Shown here in pieces: positions 1-7,348 of a stretch of DNA of 12,446 nt. The translations under genes were made by a program, and so were the position numbers. The stretch's first letter is position 1. The number at the start of each line of letters is the position of its first letter. Under the pieces are notes generated by a model. That model saw only the letters and a program-made list of their open reading frames with translations. It made no database searches and was not told where the DNA came from. Origin of the DNA: an uncultured Chitinophagaceae bacterium (lineage in GTDB: Bacteria; Bacteroidota; Bacteroidia; Chitinophagales; Chitinophagaceae); the NCBI GenBank assembly GCA_946885665.1, contig CAMPGT010000110.1, positions 1 to 12,446 on the forward strand. The letters are read 5' to 3'.

Positions 1-13
1 AAAAAGAACAATA

Positions 14-44
14 TGTTTACAAATAAGTGCTATAATTGTAAACG
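14..44 (+). promoter_or_regulatory. Inverted repeat upstream of the transporter gene, candidate operator
   Basis: The arm TGTTTACAA at 14-22 is matched by TTGTAAACG at 36-44, which is complementary in 8 of 9 positions, around a 13-nt spacer. The right arm ends three bases before the ATG at 48. A TATAATTG string at 31-38 lies inside and is one mismatch from the Bacteroidota -7 consensus TAnnTTTG. GTTTAC/GTAAAC half-sites are common in operators of LacI- and GntR-type regulators, so an operator overlapping a promoter is a reasonable inference. A 5' UTR hairpin is the alternative. There is no T-run after it, so it is not an intrinsic terminator. Only 47 bases precede the gene, so the upstream context is unknown. 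Confidence 0.4.
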
Positions 45-47
45 CTT

Positions 48-974
48 ATGAAGTCGAAATATATATCGTGGACCGCCTTGCTTTCTTGCAACCTCATGTG
101 GTCATTGCAGTTCACCTGTATCAAGCTTATACAGGACCAGGTGGGATCGTTCGCCACGGTATTTATACCGATGGTGCTCGCCAGCCTGTTCATGGTGCCC
201 TTTGTTTATAAGGACGTGCGGGCAAACCGGAACCGGAAATTAGGCGATTTAAAAGTATTCGCTATGCTGGCCGTGCTGGGTCAGTTTCCTGCGCAGGTGC
301 TGATGACAATGGGTACGCAGCAATCCACGGCAAGCAATGCCGCCATCATCAGCCTCACACTTCCCGTGGTGTCGGCACTGCTGGCCGTTGTTCTGCTGAA
401 AGAAAAAATGAACGGCCTCCGGTGGTTAAGTTTTTTGATCGCCATCGCTGGCGTGGTGATGGTTTCTTTCAAAGATTTAACGCACACCGATTTCGGCTCT
501 GCGTACTTAGTGGGCAACGCCCTGATATTTTCCGGCGTGCTCGGCAGCGGCATCTACAATACGATATGCAAGAAGATAGCAGAGAATTACACCGAGATGG
601 AAATGCTCTTCTACACCTACATCTTCATGATCATCATCCTGCTGCCATTCGTGATGGCTTATGAAAAGGATATTTTCACCAACATCGCCTCCTTTACCAC
701 CAACACCTGGATCGGTCTCGCACTGCTCACCGTCTTCCATAACTTTCTTTCCATGATCCTCTTCTTCAAAGCACTGAAAAAGCTGGAGGCCATCCAGGTT
801 GCGCTTTCGAATTTCCTGATCGCATTTTTCGGCTTGCCGATCGCCGCGATATGGCTCGGTGAAAAAATGAGCCCGGTGGCCATCACGGGCGGCCTGCTCG
901 TGCTCGTCAGCACTTTTGTGATAACGATATGGGAATACAAACAAACTTCAATCAAGAGACCGTCGTATGAATAG
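48..974 (+). CDS. EamA/DMT-family transporter
   Basis: This 308-residue inner-membrane protein has the length and layout of drug/metabolite transporter (DMT) family members with two tandem EamA repeats of about five membrane helices each. Hydrophobic segments alternate with short charged loops. The first repeat ends near residue 141 (LLAVVLLKEKMNGLRWLSF followed by IAIAGVVMVSF). The second repeats the same pattern near the C-terminus (PIAAIWLGEKMSPVAITGG, then LVLVSTFVI). The LKEK and LGEK motifs are the hallmark EamA loop in both halves. Substrate cannot be read from sequence: DMT proteins move amino acids, sugars, nucleotides and organic acids. The last 8 nt overlap the start of the downstream dehydratase, so the two are probably translationally coupled, and a sugar acid or its breakdown product is a plausible substrate (inference). 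The ATG at 48 gives a normal N-terminus just before the first helix. The stop is TAG. Confidence 0.9.
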   Translation: MKSKYISWTALLSCNLMWSLQFTCIKLIQDQVGSFATVFIPMVLASLFMVPFVYKDVRANRNRKLGDLKVFAMLAVLGQFPAQVLMTMGTQQSTASNAAIISLTLPVVSALLAVVLLKEKMNGLRWLSFLIAIAGVVMVSFKDLTHTDFGSAYLVGNALIFSGVLGSGIYNTICKKIAENYTEMEMLFYTYIFMIIILLPFVMAYEKDIFTNIASFTTNTWIGLALLTVFHNFLSMILFFKALKKLEAIQVALSNFLIAFFGLPIAAIWLGEKMSPVAITGGLLVLVSTFVITIWEYKQTSIKRPSYE

Positions 975-2697
975 GACCTTGCGGAGCCACAAATGGTTTT
1001 TCGGCGCAAATGAAACCGGCCTTTTGCACAAAGGTGCGCTACGCGCCACGGGAATTAACATGGACGATTACCATGGCGAACCTGTGATAGGCATTGCCAA
1101 TACGTGGGGCGAGGTGAATAACTGCAACATGTCGCTACGCACTGTTGCAGAAGAAGTGAAAAAAGGAATTCGTGAAGCCGGGGGTATCCCGCTCGAGTTT
1201 CCGGTAATAACACTGGGCGAAGAGTTGATGAAGCCCACCGCCGGGCTTTACCGCAACCTGCTTTCGATGGATGTGGAGGAGAGCATCAGGTCGTATCCTT
1301 TTGACGGCGTTATCCTGCTCGGCAATTGCGACAAAACCGTTCCGGGTTTACTGATGGGAGCGTTGAGCGCAAACCTGCCGGTAATTCAATTAAACGCCGG
1401 ACCAAAAAAAGTAGGCGTTCATCACGGCAAGCGTTTGGGCAGCGGCACGGATCTTTGGAAATACTGGGACGATTTGCGAACCGGCGCCATCGATAACACG
1501 GAATGGGAAGAGATCGGGAAGGCACTCAGTTGCGGTTACGGTTCCTGCAACACGATGGGTACCGCTTCCACCATGAACGGTATATTGGAGGGATTGGGAA
1601 TAATGCCCCTGGGCTTAAGCACGATGCCGGTTGACAGCAACGAAAGAATGAAGTTATCGCAAGAAGCAGGCAAAAGAATTGTTGAAATGGTACACGAAGA
1701 CCACCGGCCATCGAATTTTCTCACCCTTCAATCTTTCAGAAATGCGGCTGCGCTGTGCATGGCGCTCGGCGGTTCCACCAATGCCATTATTCACCTCACA
1801 GCAATTGCCGGCCGACTCAACATCAACCTTTATCCTCATGTATTCAACGAAACCGGCGCACTCGTTCCTTGCATTGTCAACGTTCAACCGGCAGGCGACA
1901 AACTGATCGGCGAGTTTGATGAAGCCGGGGGTATTCCTGCGGTGCTGGCTTCACTGCGCAACGTAATTGATGTGAATGCCGTTACCTACACCGGCAAATC
2001 GCTGGACGCCCTGCTAAAGGATGCGGTAGTGAAAGATGAGCGGATCATCATGCATGTGAAAGCACCGCTCACACCAACCCCTACGCTCGCGGTGTTAACG
2101 GGCAACCTGGCGCCGAAAGGTGCAGTGATAAAAGTTTCGGCTGCCTCGCCAAAATTGTTGAAGCATGCGGGCCGTGCGGTGGTGTTTGAAAATTATGAAG
2201 ATATGCTGCTGCGCATCGATGACGAATGGCTTGACGTTGACGAATCGTCGGTGCTGGTGCTAAAAAATTCAGGGCCGCGTGCGGTGCCGGGAATGCCCGA
2301 ATGGGGCATGATACCGATTCCTAAGAAACTAAGAGCAAAAGGCATTATCGACATGGTAAGGATCAGCGATGCACGAATGAGCGGAACGAGCTTCGGCACG
2401 GTGATACTGCACGTGGCGCCCGAAGCTGCTGCCGGTGGAACACTCGGGTTGGTGCAGACAGGCGACGTCATCAGCATCGATGTTCATGCACGAACCATTT
2501 CCCTTGAAATAGGCGATGAAGAATTGACTGTACGAAAGGCGAACGCGTCCACACCGCAAACTTTGCACCGGCGTGGATATCCTGTGTTGTTTATTAGAGA
2601 GGTACTACAGGCCGATGAAGGATGCGACTTCAATTTCCTGAAACCAAGAACAGGAAAGGACCTCGAATTCATCGAACCTGTAGTGGGTCGTTCTTAA
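967..2697 (+). CDS. IlvD/Edd family dehydratase, probably a sugar-acid (aldonate) dehydratase
   Basis: This 576-residue cytoplasmic enzyme belongs to the IlvD/Edd family, which removes water from 2,3-dihydroxy acids to give 2-keto-3-deoxy acids. Cysteines C53 (NNCNMSL), C121 (GNCDKTVPG) and C194 (GSCNTMGTAS) are spaced 68 and 73 residues apart. As I recall it, that spacing matches the [2Fe-2S] ligands C59/C127/C200 of Rhizobium L-arabinonate dehydratase. D122 and K123 match its metal-binding Asp and carbamylated Lys. S472 in DARMSG matches the catalytic serine that acts as base. All catalytic residues are present. The text around LEFPVITLGEELMKP and LLSMDVEESIR is typical of the sugar-acid branch (L-arabinonate, D-xylonate and related) rather than housekeeping IlvD of valine/isoleucine synthesis, although many databases label such proteins dihydroxy-acid dehydratase. 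The ATG lies within the last codons of the transporter gene (8-nt overlap). The exact substrate is unknown; the neighbouring pectin-type PUL makes an aldonate derived from galacturonate, arabinose or rhamnose attractive. Confidence 0.88.
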   Translation: MNRTLRSHKWFFGANETGLLHKGALRATGINMDDYHGEPVIGIANTWGEVNNCNMSLRTVAEEVKKGIREAGGIPLEFPVITLGEELMKPTAGLYRNLLSMDVEESIRSYPFDGVILLGNCDKTVPGLLMGALSANLPVIQLNAGPKKVGVHHGKRLGSGTDLWKYWDDLRTGAIDNTEWEEIGKALSCGYGSCNTMGTASTMNGILEGLGIMPLGLSTMPVDSNERMKLSQEAGKRIVEMVHEDHRPSNFLTLQSFRNAAALCMALGGSTNAIIHLTAIAGRLNINLYPHVFNETGALVPCIVNVQPAGDKLIGEFDEAGGIPAVLASLRNVIDVNAVTYTGKSLDALLKDAVVKDERIIMHVKAPLTPTPTLAVLTGNLAPKGAVIKVSAASPKLLKHAGRAVVFENYEDMLLRIDDEWLDVDESSVLVLKNSGPRAVPGMPEWGMIPIPKKLRAKGIIDMVRISDARMSGTSFGTVILHVAPEAAAGGTLGLVQTGDVISIDVHARTISLEIGDEELTVRKANASTPQTLHRRGYPVLFIREVLQADEGCDFNFLKPRTGKDLEFIEPVVGRS

Positions 2698-2702
2698 ACT
2701 CT

Positions 2703-4172
2703 TTATTTGATCGGAACCGCGATCATTTTATTGAGAATATTCCTGGTGATCCGCCTTACGCGTTCATCGCCTTCTGTGAAATAACGATACGGAGGATTCA
2801 TGTAAGCGGGTGGTGATGAAAGTGGTTTCGTCCACCAGCAGGTCGCCGCGTTAAACACATAATTACCTTTTGCCGCCGTATAAATTGTTGCGGCATATTT
2901 TCTTTTGCTCACCTCTCCCGAATATCTTTTTACATTTCCTTCTGCCAGCACCACCAGGTCCTTCACGTTAGCGGCTAATGGAGGGCCATGAAATTCCCAG
3001 CCCACAAGATCCTTGATGCTATCGCCCATCTTCATGCCGGTGCCTTCAAATGCCCAGTGACCGGGAGCCGCACAGGTCCAGTTGGCCAAACCCACCCCAT
3101 ACGAATTGGCGCCCATAAGTTCTTCTTCATTTTTAAATCTGTCGATCAATCGCATTACACGATTCGGCCTGCCGTCTGTTGAAGGCAGCAGTTCCACGCG
3201 GCCCGAAACAGAATTGCCCGAGAAGAAGGCAAGGTTAACACCCATGTCCCTCGCTTTCGAAACATTGTCGAACATTTGCTGCGTCCAGTATTCATCATGA
3301 CCCACGGAAAGAAATACTTTGCCCCTTAGCAATCCTTCACCGTCGGCATGGGTATCCACGTTGGAGATATACGTCACGTCATACCCTTCTTTCTCGAGCC
3401 AGAAGGCCATAGGAAATTCGGTCATGAGAAATTCACCGGAACCATTAGTGAGCGGTTCAAATCCTGCCGGATAGCCGTTCCAGAACATGCTGTACGGCCT
3501 GTCGAACCCTACATGGTAAATGCCTTTCTGGCCACCACCCCAGCGGTCGCCACCGGGAGCATCATACAATGAGCGCCATGCGGGCCAGCGATTGTAAGCC
3601 AGCCATGTCATGTCGGAGCATTGAAAAAGAAGATCGGCTTTGCGGTCGTCCTTCACAATAAAAACAATATAGGCCTGTGCATCCGTAGTAAGGGTGCTGA
3701 GCTTGCCGAGGTAAACGCCGCTTACCCAGTCGTTCGGAATTTTAAAACTTACGGAAGGCTCCCATTTGCATTCTATCAAATAATTGTCGCCATCGGCGGG
3801 TGTCGGCTGAACGGACCCCTTTACAGACTTGTACGATTTCATGAGCCGGCCGCCTTTGCCGCCATAGTAACCCATGCGAAAGATATCCAGGCTGAACTTG
3901 TCGGGCTTGTCGGTACTCACGAACACATCCAGCGTTTCGCCGGCTTTAATGCTGGTGTGCGACACGTACCCTTCGATGGCCTTGCGGCGCTTCCAGCCCG
4001 AGTCATATTTTTCATCTTTTTCGCGGATCACCTTGGTGATGATCCAGTCGGTTGTACCGGGCTTGTTGTTTTCACTGACAATAATAGATGAATTACCGCT
4101 TTGTGATGCGCGCTGTGCGAATGTCCACAGTGGCGACAGGCACAACAGGAAATAGGCAATCTTTTTCAACAT
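2703..4172 (-). CDS. Secreted N,N-dimethylformamidase beta-subunit-like protein
   Basis: The 489-residue product starts with a clear signal peptide (residues 1-20, cut after WTFAQ), so it acts in the periplasm or outside the cell. The mature part contains an N-terminal beta-rich region with FRMGYYGG (98-105). A central region follows with YNRWPAWRSLYD (193-204) and the hallmark GHDEYW (291-296). This is the signature of the N,N-dimethylformamidase large-subunit-like family. In the Paracoccus enzyme a mononuclear iron is held by two tyrosines and a glutamate. Y295 of GHDEYW, Y264 and E393 (GWEFHG) are candidate counterparts, but I could not align them. No small (alpha) subunit gene is present, and real DMF hydrolysis is unlikely for a secreted PUL protein. 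Homologues are common as lone secreted proteins in Bacteroidota with unknown substrates. It is the last gene of the PUL, 27 bp after the broken GH28 gene, and ends 5 bp from the convergent dehydratase. Family assignment is firm, function is not. Confidence 0.8.
   Translation of the reverse strand: MLKKIAYFLLCLSPLWTFAQRASQSGNSSIIVSENNKPGTTDWIITKVIREKDEKYDSGWKRRKAIEGYVSHTSIKAGETLDVFVSTDKPDKFSLDIFRMGYYGGKGGRLMKSYKSVKGSVQPTPADGDNYLIECKWEPSVSFKIPNDWVSGVYLGKLSTLTTDAQAYIVFIVKDDRKADLLFQCSDMTWLAYNRWPAWRSLYDAPGGDRWGGGQKGIYHVGFDRPYSMFWNGYPAGFEPLTNGSGEFLMTEFPMAFWLEKEGYDVTYISNVDTHADGEGLLRGKVFLSVGHDEYWTQQMFDNVSKARDMGVNLAFFSGNSVSGRVELLPSTDGRPNRVMRLIDRFKNEEELMGANSYGVGLANWTCAAPGHWAFEGTGMKMGDSIKDLVGWEFHGPPLAANVKDLVVLAEGNVKRYSGEVSKRKYAATIYTAAKGNYVFNAATCWWTKPLSSPPAYMNPPYRYFTEGDERVRRITRNILNKMIAVPIK
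2708..2732 (+). terminator. Weak hairpin plus T-rich tail, possible terminator of the + strand operon
   Basis: TGATCG (2708-2713) and CGATCA (2720-2725) form a perfect 6-bp inverted repeat with a 6-nt loop, followed on the + strand by TTTTATT (2726-2732). It begins 10 bp after the dehydratase stop and lies inside the last codons of the convergent DMFase-like gene. The stem is short and AT-containing, so as an intrinsic terminator it is weak. On the - strand the repeat is not followed by a T-run. Since only 5 bp separate the two stop codons, any terminator must lie inside an opposing gene. Confidence 0.25.
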
Positions 4173-4199
4173 ACAATAATCGTTATAATGAGGATTGAA

Positions 4200-5768
4200 T
4201 TAATGAATGATGGTTCCCGGTTTTACGTTGCCGGCAATGGTTACGGGTTTAGCTGCGTTCGACGTAAAATTTTTTTCAAAGGTGATATTGGATGTACGGT
4301 TTCCGCTGAAATGAAAAAAAGTACCGGTATGCTGCTGCGCAATACAATTGAAAATAATTCCACCGGTACAATTGACTACCGTCACCGCAGGTACAGCCGA
4401 AGGAAAAAATGCCTGCCTAACTTTCAATCCCTGGAGCTCAAAACCGTTCACCTTTTCAAGCACAAGTGCCGATTTCCATTTTGGCTCGGTATTATCTTCC
4501 GCCCAATAAATTTCAACGTCCTTTACTTTCAGCCCGGAAACATTTTTGAATTGCATCGCATCTGAGGTCCGTTTATCCGGTGTCGATTCGGCCTCCATAA
4601 AAATCTTAACGTTCGACAGTGTAAAATCTTCGACCGGTGTTTTCAATAATGATGTAATACGGCTGGTACCCTGTGCATGAGCTACTATGTCGCTGATACT
4701 CACATTCCTGATGGAACCTTCACGCGATGAAGCCCATCTTTATTTCAGCACCAGGTTAAAAACCTGTGCATCGCCCCACCAGTTCCAGTGCCGCCGCTTC
4801 AGGTCCATAGTGATATTCGAGACCAGCACATCGCTAACATTTGCACCATCCTGCACGTTGATCTCGATGCCTTTATTTGAGTTGACGACAACACAGTTTG
4901 TAAAGATGATGTTCCGCATGTCGCCATGGCTCTCTGTACCCAGTTTGAGAGCTGCGGATGACGAGCTCAAAATACAATTGTCGACGATGATGTTTTCAGC
5001 AACATGAATCTTGCTTTGTCCACCCCGTTTCCAGATTCCGCTTTTAATGCAGATGGCATCGTCGCCGGTGGCAATGTTCGAAGAAGTGATGTGCACATTA
5101 GCCGACCCGTCAATATCAATTCCATCGGAATTAACGCCTTTTTCAAGCGAAGAGAAAACGTTCACGTTGCGAATGTTCACCCTGTTGCATCCCGAAATAC
5201 GCATGCACCACAGCGATGAATTCACAAAGGTTATGCCTTCAATGGTCAGGTCCGTACACGCGCGCATCAACAGGTTGAAAGCCGCGGCATATCCCGGTGC
5301 ACGGTAGTACCGCTTCATTTCGATACCGGCGGCACCTGCGATTTCCATTGCTCCAGTTATTTCAGGATCGCCGCCCCTTACATTTTCGTAAACATATACC
5401 GCCTGGCCGTCTATGGTGCCTTTCCCTGTGATGGTGATGTTATCGCATTTTTCGGCAGAAATAAATGCACCGCCCCTGAAGAGAGGATTTTTGATGTCTG
5501 CGTAAAGTGTTGCACCGGCTTCTATCTTCAGGGTAACGTTGCTGTACAACCGAAGGGGCAGGCTCCTGTATTCACCTTTCGGTATGATCACCGTTCCGGC
5601 AACTACCGCCGCCGAATCGATGGCGCGCTGTATGGCCGCCGTTGCATCGTCGTCTTTATTCCCTGTTGCGCCAAGGTCGCGAACATTATATACGGGATTG
5701 GCTGCCACCGATGAGAGAACAGCCAGTAATGGCAACAATACAGCAATAACTGTTTTTACCCTTATCAT
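4200..5768 (-). pseudogene. GH28 beta-helix glycosidase interrupted by an in-frame TAA
   Basis: One GH28 (polygalacturonase-superfamily) gene of 523 codons is split by a TAA at codon 343. The first part (5768-4740, 342 aa) begins with a signal peptide (residues 1-23, cut after SVAA) and holds the pectate-lyase-like N-terminus (VRDLGATGNKDDD). The catalytic motifs are NSD (213-215), GDD (235-237) and SHG (280-282), the aspartates and histidine expected of an inverting GH28. The motif that is RIK in classical polygalacturonases reads KGIEIN (299-304). The second part (4739-4200, 179 aa) continues in the same frame with further beta-helix coils (RNVSISDIVAHAQGTSRI). Against the neighbouring intact GH28, the span from WWG to the next NV is 27 positions in both proteins, so the stop sits where a single residue (S367 of the neighbour) belongs. 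The ATG is 2 bp after the stop of that neighbour. The truncated product would keep the active-site residues but lose the last coils, so it may be unstable. Readthrough or a base-call error are alternatives to true loss. Confidence 0.82.
4740..4742 (-). other. Premature in-frame TAA within the GH28 gene
   Basis: On the coding strand the sequence reads CTG AAA TAA AGA TGG GCT. The codon after the stop is in frame with the downstream GH28 segment down to its own TAA at 4200. The nearest possible downstream start is a GTG at 4703, in the middle of a beta-helix coil and without a signal peptide, so the distal part is not a separate gene. Confidence 0.9.
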
Positions 5769-5770
5769 TC

Positions 5771-7312
5771 TTATTTTCTTTGGGTTGTTCTTGTAAGAAG
5801 AACACTCTTGCCATTGGGCGAACGTGGATTCGGTGGCACCATGTTGTCGCGAAGAACCAAGCCCTTTACATCAACACATTCCATTCCGTGAGTGAAAAAT
5901 TCAGGCAGGTCATCGTCCCATTGCAACTCAAAATTCCTAATCTGCAAGTTGTCCACGTATTGGGCATACAGCCCGGGAATGTCATGTGCAAAGATTTGCT
6001 TCTCAGGAAAGGCAGTGGGCCGCAGATCAAAATTGCCACCGTAGCCCATTGTTTCTTTTCCTTTCCTGATCTTCAGCCGCACATTGCTGAAGCGTATATC
6101 TTCCATGTGGCTTTCCTTCAAGCCATAAATCAAAATACCCTGTTCGCCCGTGGCAATAATATTGTTGAAACTTACATTTTTGATCTGGCCCACGGGTTCA
6201 CCTTTAAACCGGCTTATTGCCGAAAGATGAATGGGTTCGCCGTGTCCCCACCAAATGCCATTGTGCAGCCGTGTTTCAATTTGAATATCGGAGAAGACAA
6301 GGTCCTCGATTGATGCCGAATCGCGCGCGAAAATGCCTATGCCCCTGTTTGATTCAGAAATGATGATGTTGGTGAAAACACATTTCCTGATGGGATGCTG
6401 TCCATAGCCGATTCTGATGCCCGCGGAGCGCGACTGCAACCTGCAATTGGTTACCTGCAGGTTCTCGGCATAAATTGATTTGTTGCCGTAGGTATGCGCG
6501 TTTTGCTCCTGCATGGAATAACCCGGTGTATTCTCGATCCTGTCGAACCCGGTAAGAATAATGGCATCATCGCCGGCAATGATATTGCAATCCGATATGC
6601 GCACATTGCGCGATGCGGTGCAGTGAATGCCATCGCTGTTGGGGATGAGCAAATTGTTCAGGATGCTGATGCCGCTAACTACTACGTCTTCACAATAGCC
6701 AAACCTGATCGCCCACACCGGTGTGTCCTTCACCGTAATATCCCTGATGGATACCTGTGTACAGTGAAAGAACACGATCGACATGCCCGGCCGTGGTTCC
6801 CGTTTGATGGGCCCGTCGGTAAAAAAAGCACCGGCGGGCATATATTCTTCCTGCTGCCTGGTGTATTTCCTGTCGAACTCCTGTATGTTGCCGAGCCCGC
6901 TGCTCACGCCGTGATTCTGCGTTGAATCGTAAAATTCAGAACCGAGTGCATTGATCACCCCATGCCCCGTAATACTAACCTGGTACGCATCTTCGCAATA
7001 GATCATGCCGTAGCGGCGCTTTCCTACTCTAAAGTCATCCATGTTTTTACTGGATACGAGCTCGGCGCCGGCTTGGAGATGAAGGTTCACCTTACTCTTC
7101 AAAAACACCGTGCCGGTGATGAACTTGCCCGAGGGAATGATCACGACCCCTCCGCCTTCATTTGCCGCGGCATCAACAGCTTTTTGTATGGCTGCCGTCG
7201 AAAGGCTGCCGGCCTTCGCGCCGTAATCGAGGATATTGTGATCGCCGGCCATCGCGCCCTGCATGATCAAGATGAAAAACGCTGCTGTGAGTAATCTCCA
7301 TGTTACTTTCAT
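5771..7312 (-). CDS. Secreted GH28 family glycoside hydrolase
   Basis: This intact 513-residue protein has a signal peptide (residues 1-22, cut after GAMA) followed by the right-handed beta-helix of GH28. The N-terminal strand LDYGAKAG (28-35) and PSGKFITGTVFLKSKVNLHL (60-79) are typical of the family. Catalytic motifs are NSD (225-227), GDD (247-249) and QH (305-306, where classical enzymes have GHG). The region that carries the C6-carboxylate-binding RIK pair in fungal polygalacturonases reads NRGIGIFAR (322-330), so arginine is kept but the lysine position is not. That argues against plain homogalacturonan and for a side-chain, rhamnose-containing or otherwise modified uronate linkage (inference). 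The gene follows the SusD gene by 36 bp and precedes its broken paralogue by 2 bp. The two GH28 proteins are clearly divergent in sequence, so they probably cut different linkages. Product is expected in the periplasm or at the outer membrane. Stop is TAA. Confidence 0.88.
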   Translation of the reverse strand: MKVTWRLLTAAFFILIMQGAMAGDHNILDYGAKAGSLSTAAIQKAVDAAANEGGGVVIIPSGKFITGTVFLKSKVNLHLQAGAELVSSKNMDDFRVGKRRYGMIYCEDAYQVSITGHGVINALGSEFYDSTQNHGVSSGLGNIQEFDRKYTRQQEEYMPAGAFFTDGPIKREPRPGMSIVFFHCTQVSIRDITVKDTPVWAIRFGYCEDVVVSGISILNNLLIPNSDGIHCTASRNVRISDCNIIAGDDAIILTGFDRIENTPGYSMQEQNAHTYGNKSIYAENLQVTNCRLQSRSAGIRIGYGQHPIRKCVFTNIIISESNRGIGIFARDSASIEDLVFSDIQIETRLHNGIWWGHGEPIHLSAISRFKGEPVGQIKNVSFNNIIATGEQGILIYGLKESHMEDIRFSNVRLKIRKGKETMGYGGNFDLRPTAFPEKQIFAHDIPGLYAQYVDNLQIRNFELQWDDDLPEFFTHGMECVDVKGLVLRDNMVPPNPRSPNGKSVLLTRTTQRK

Positions 7313-7348
7313 CCGTAGATTATTTTTATTTCAGTTCTTCTGCTAAAT

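Noticed and set aside
967..2697. Housekeeping ilvD of branched-chain amino-acid synthesis
   Set aside because: Cysteine spacing, surrounding motifs and the coupled DMT transporter fit the sugar-acid dehydratase branch better, and no ilv or leu genes are adjacent.
3621..4091. 156-codon + strand frame antisense to the DMFase-like gene
   Set aside because: The - strand carries a complete signal-peptide-bearing family member over the same bases.
4200..4703. Distal GH28 segment as a separate gene
   Set aside because: Its GTG is mid-coil, there is no signal peptide, and 12 in-frame GH28-like codons precede it back to the premature stop.
5780..6313. 177-codon + strand frame antisense to the intact GH28 gene
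   Set aside because: Shadow of a clear GH28 gene; no domain recognised and no plausible start context.
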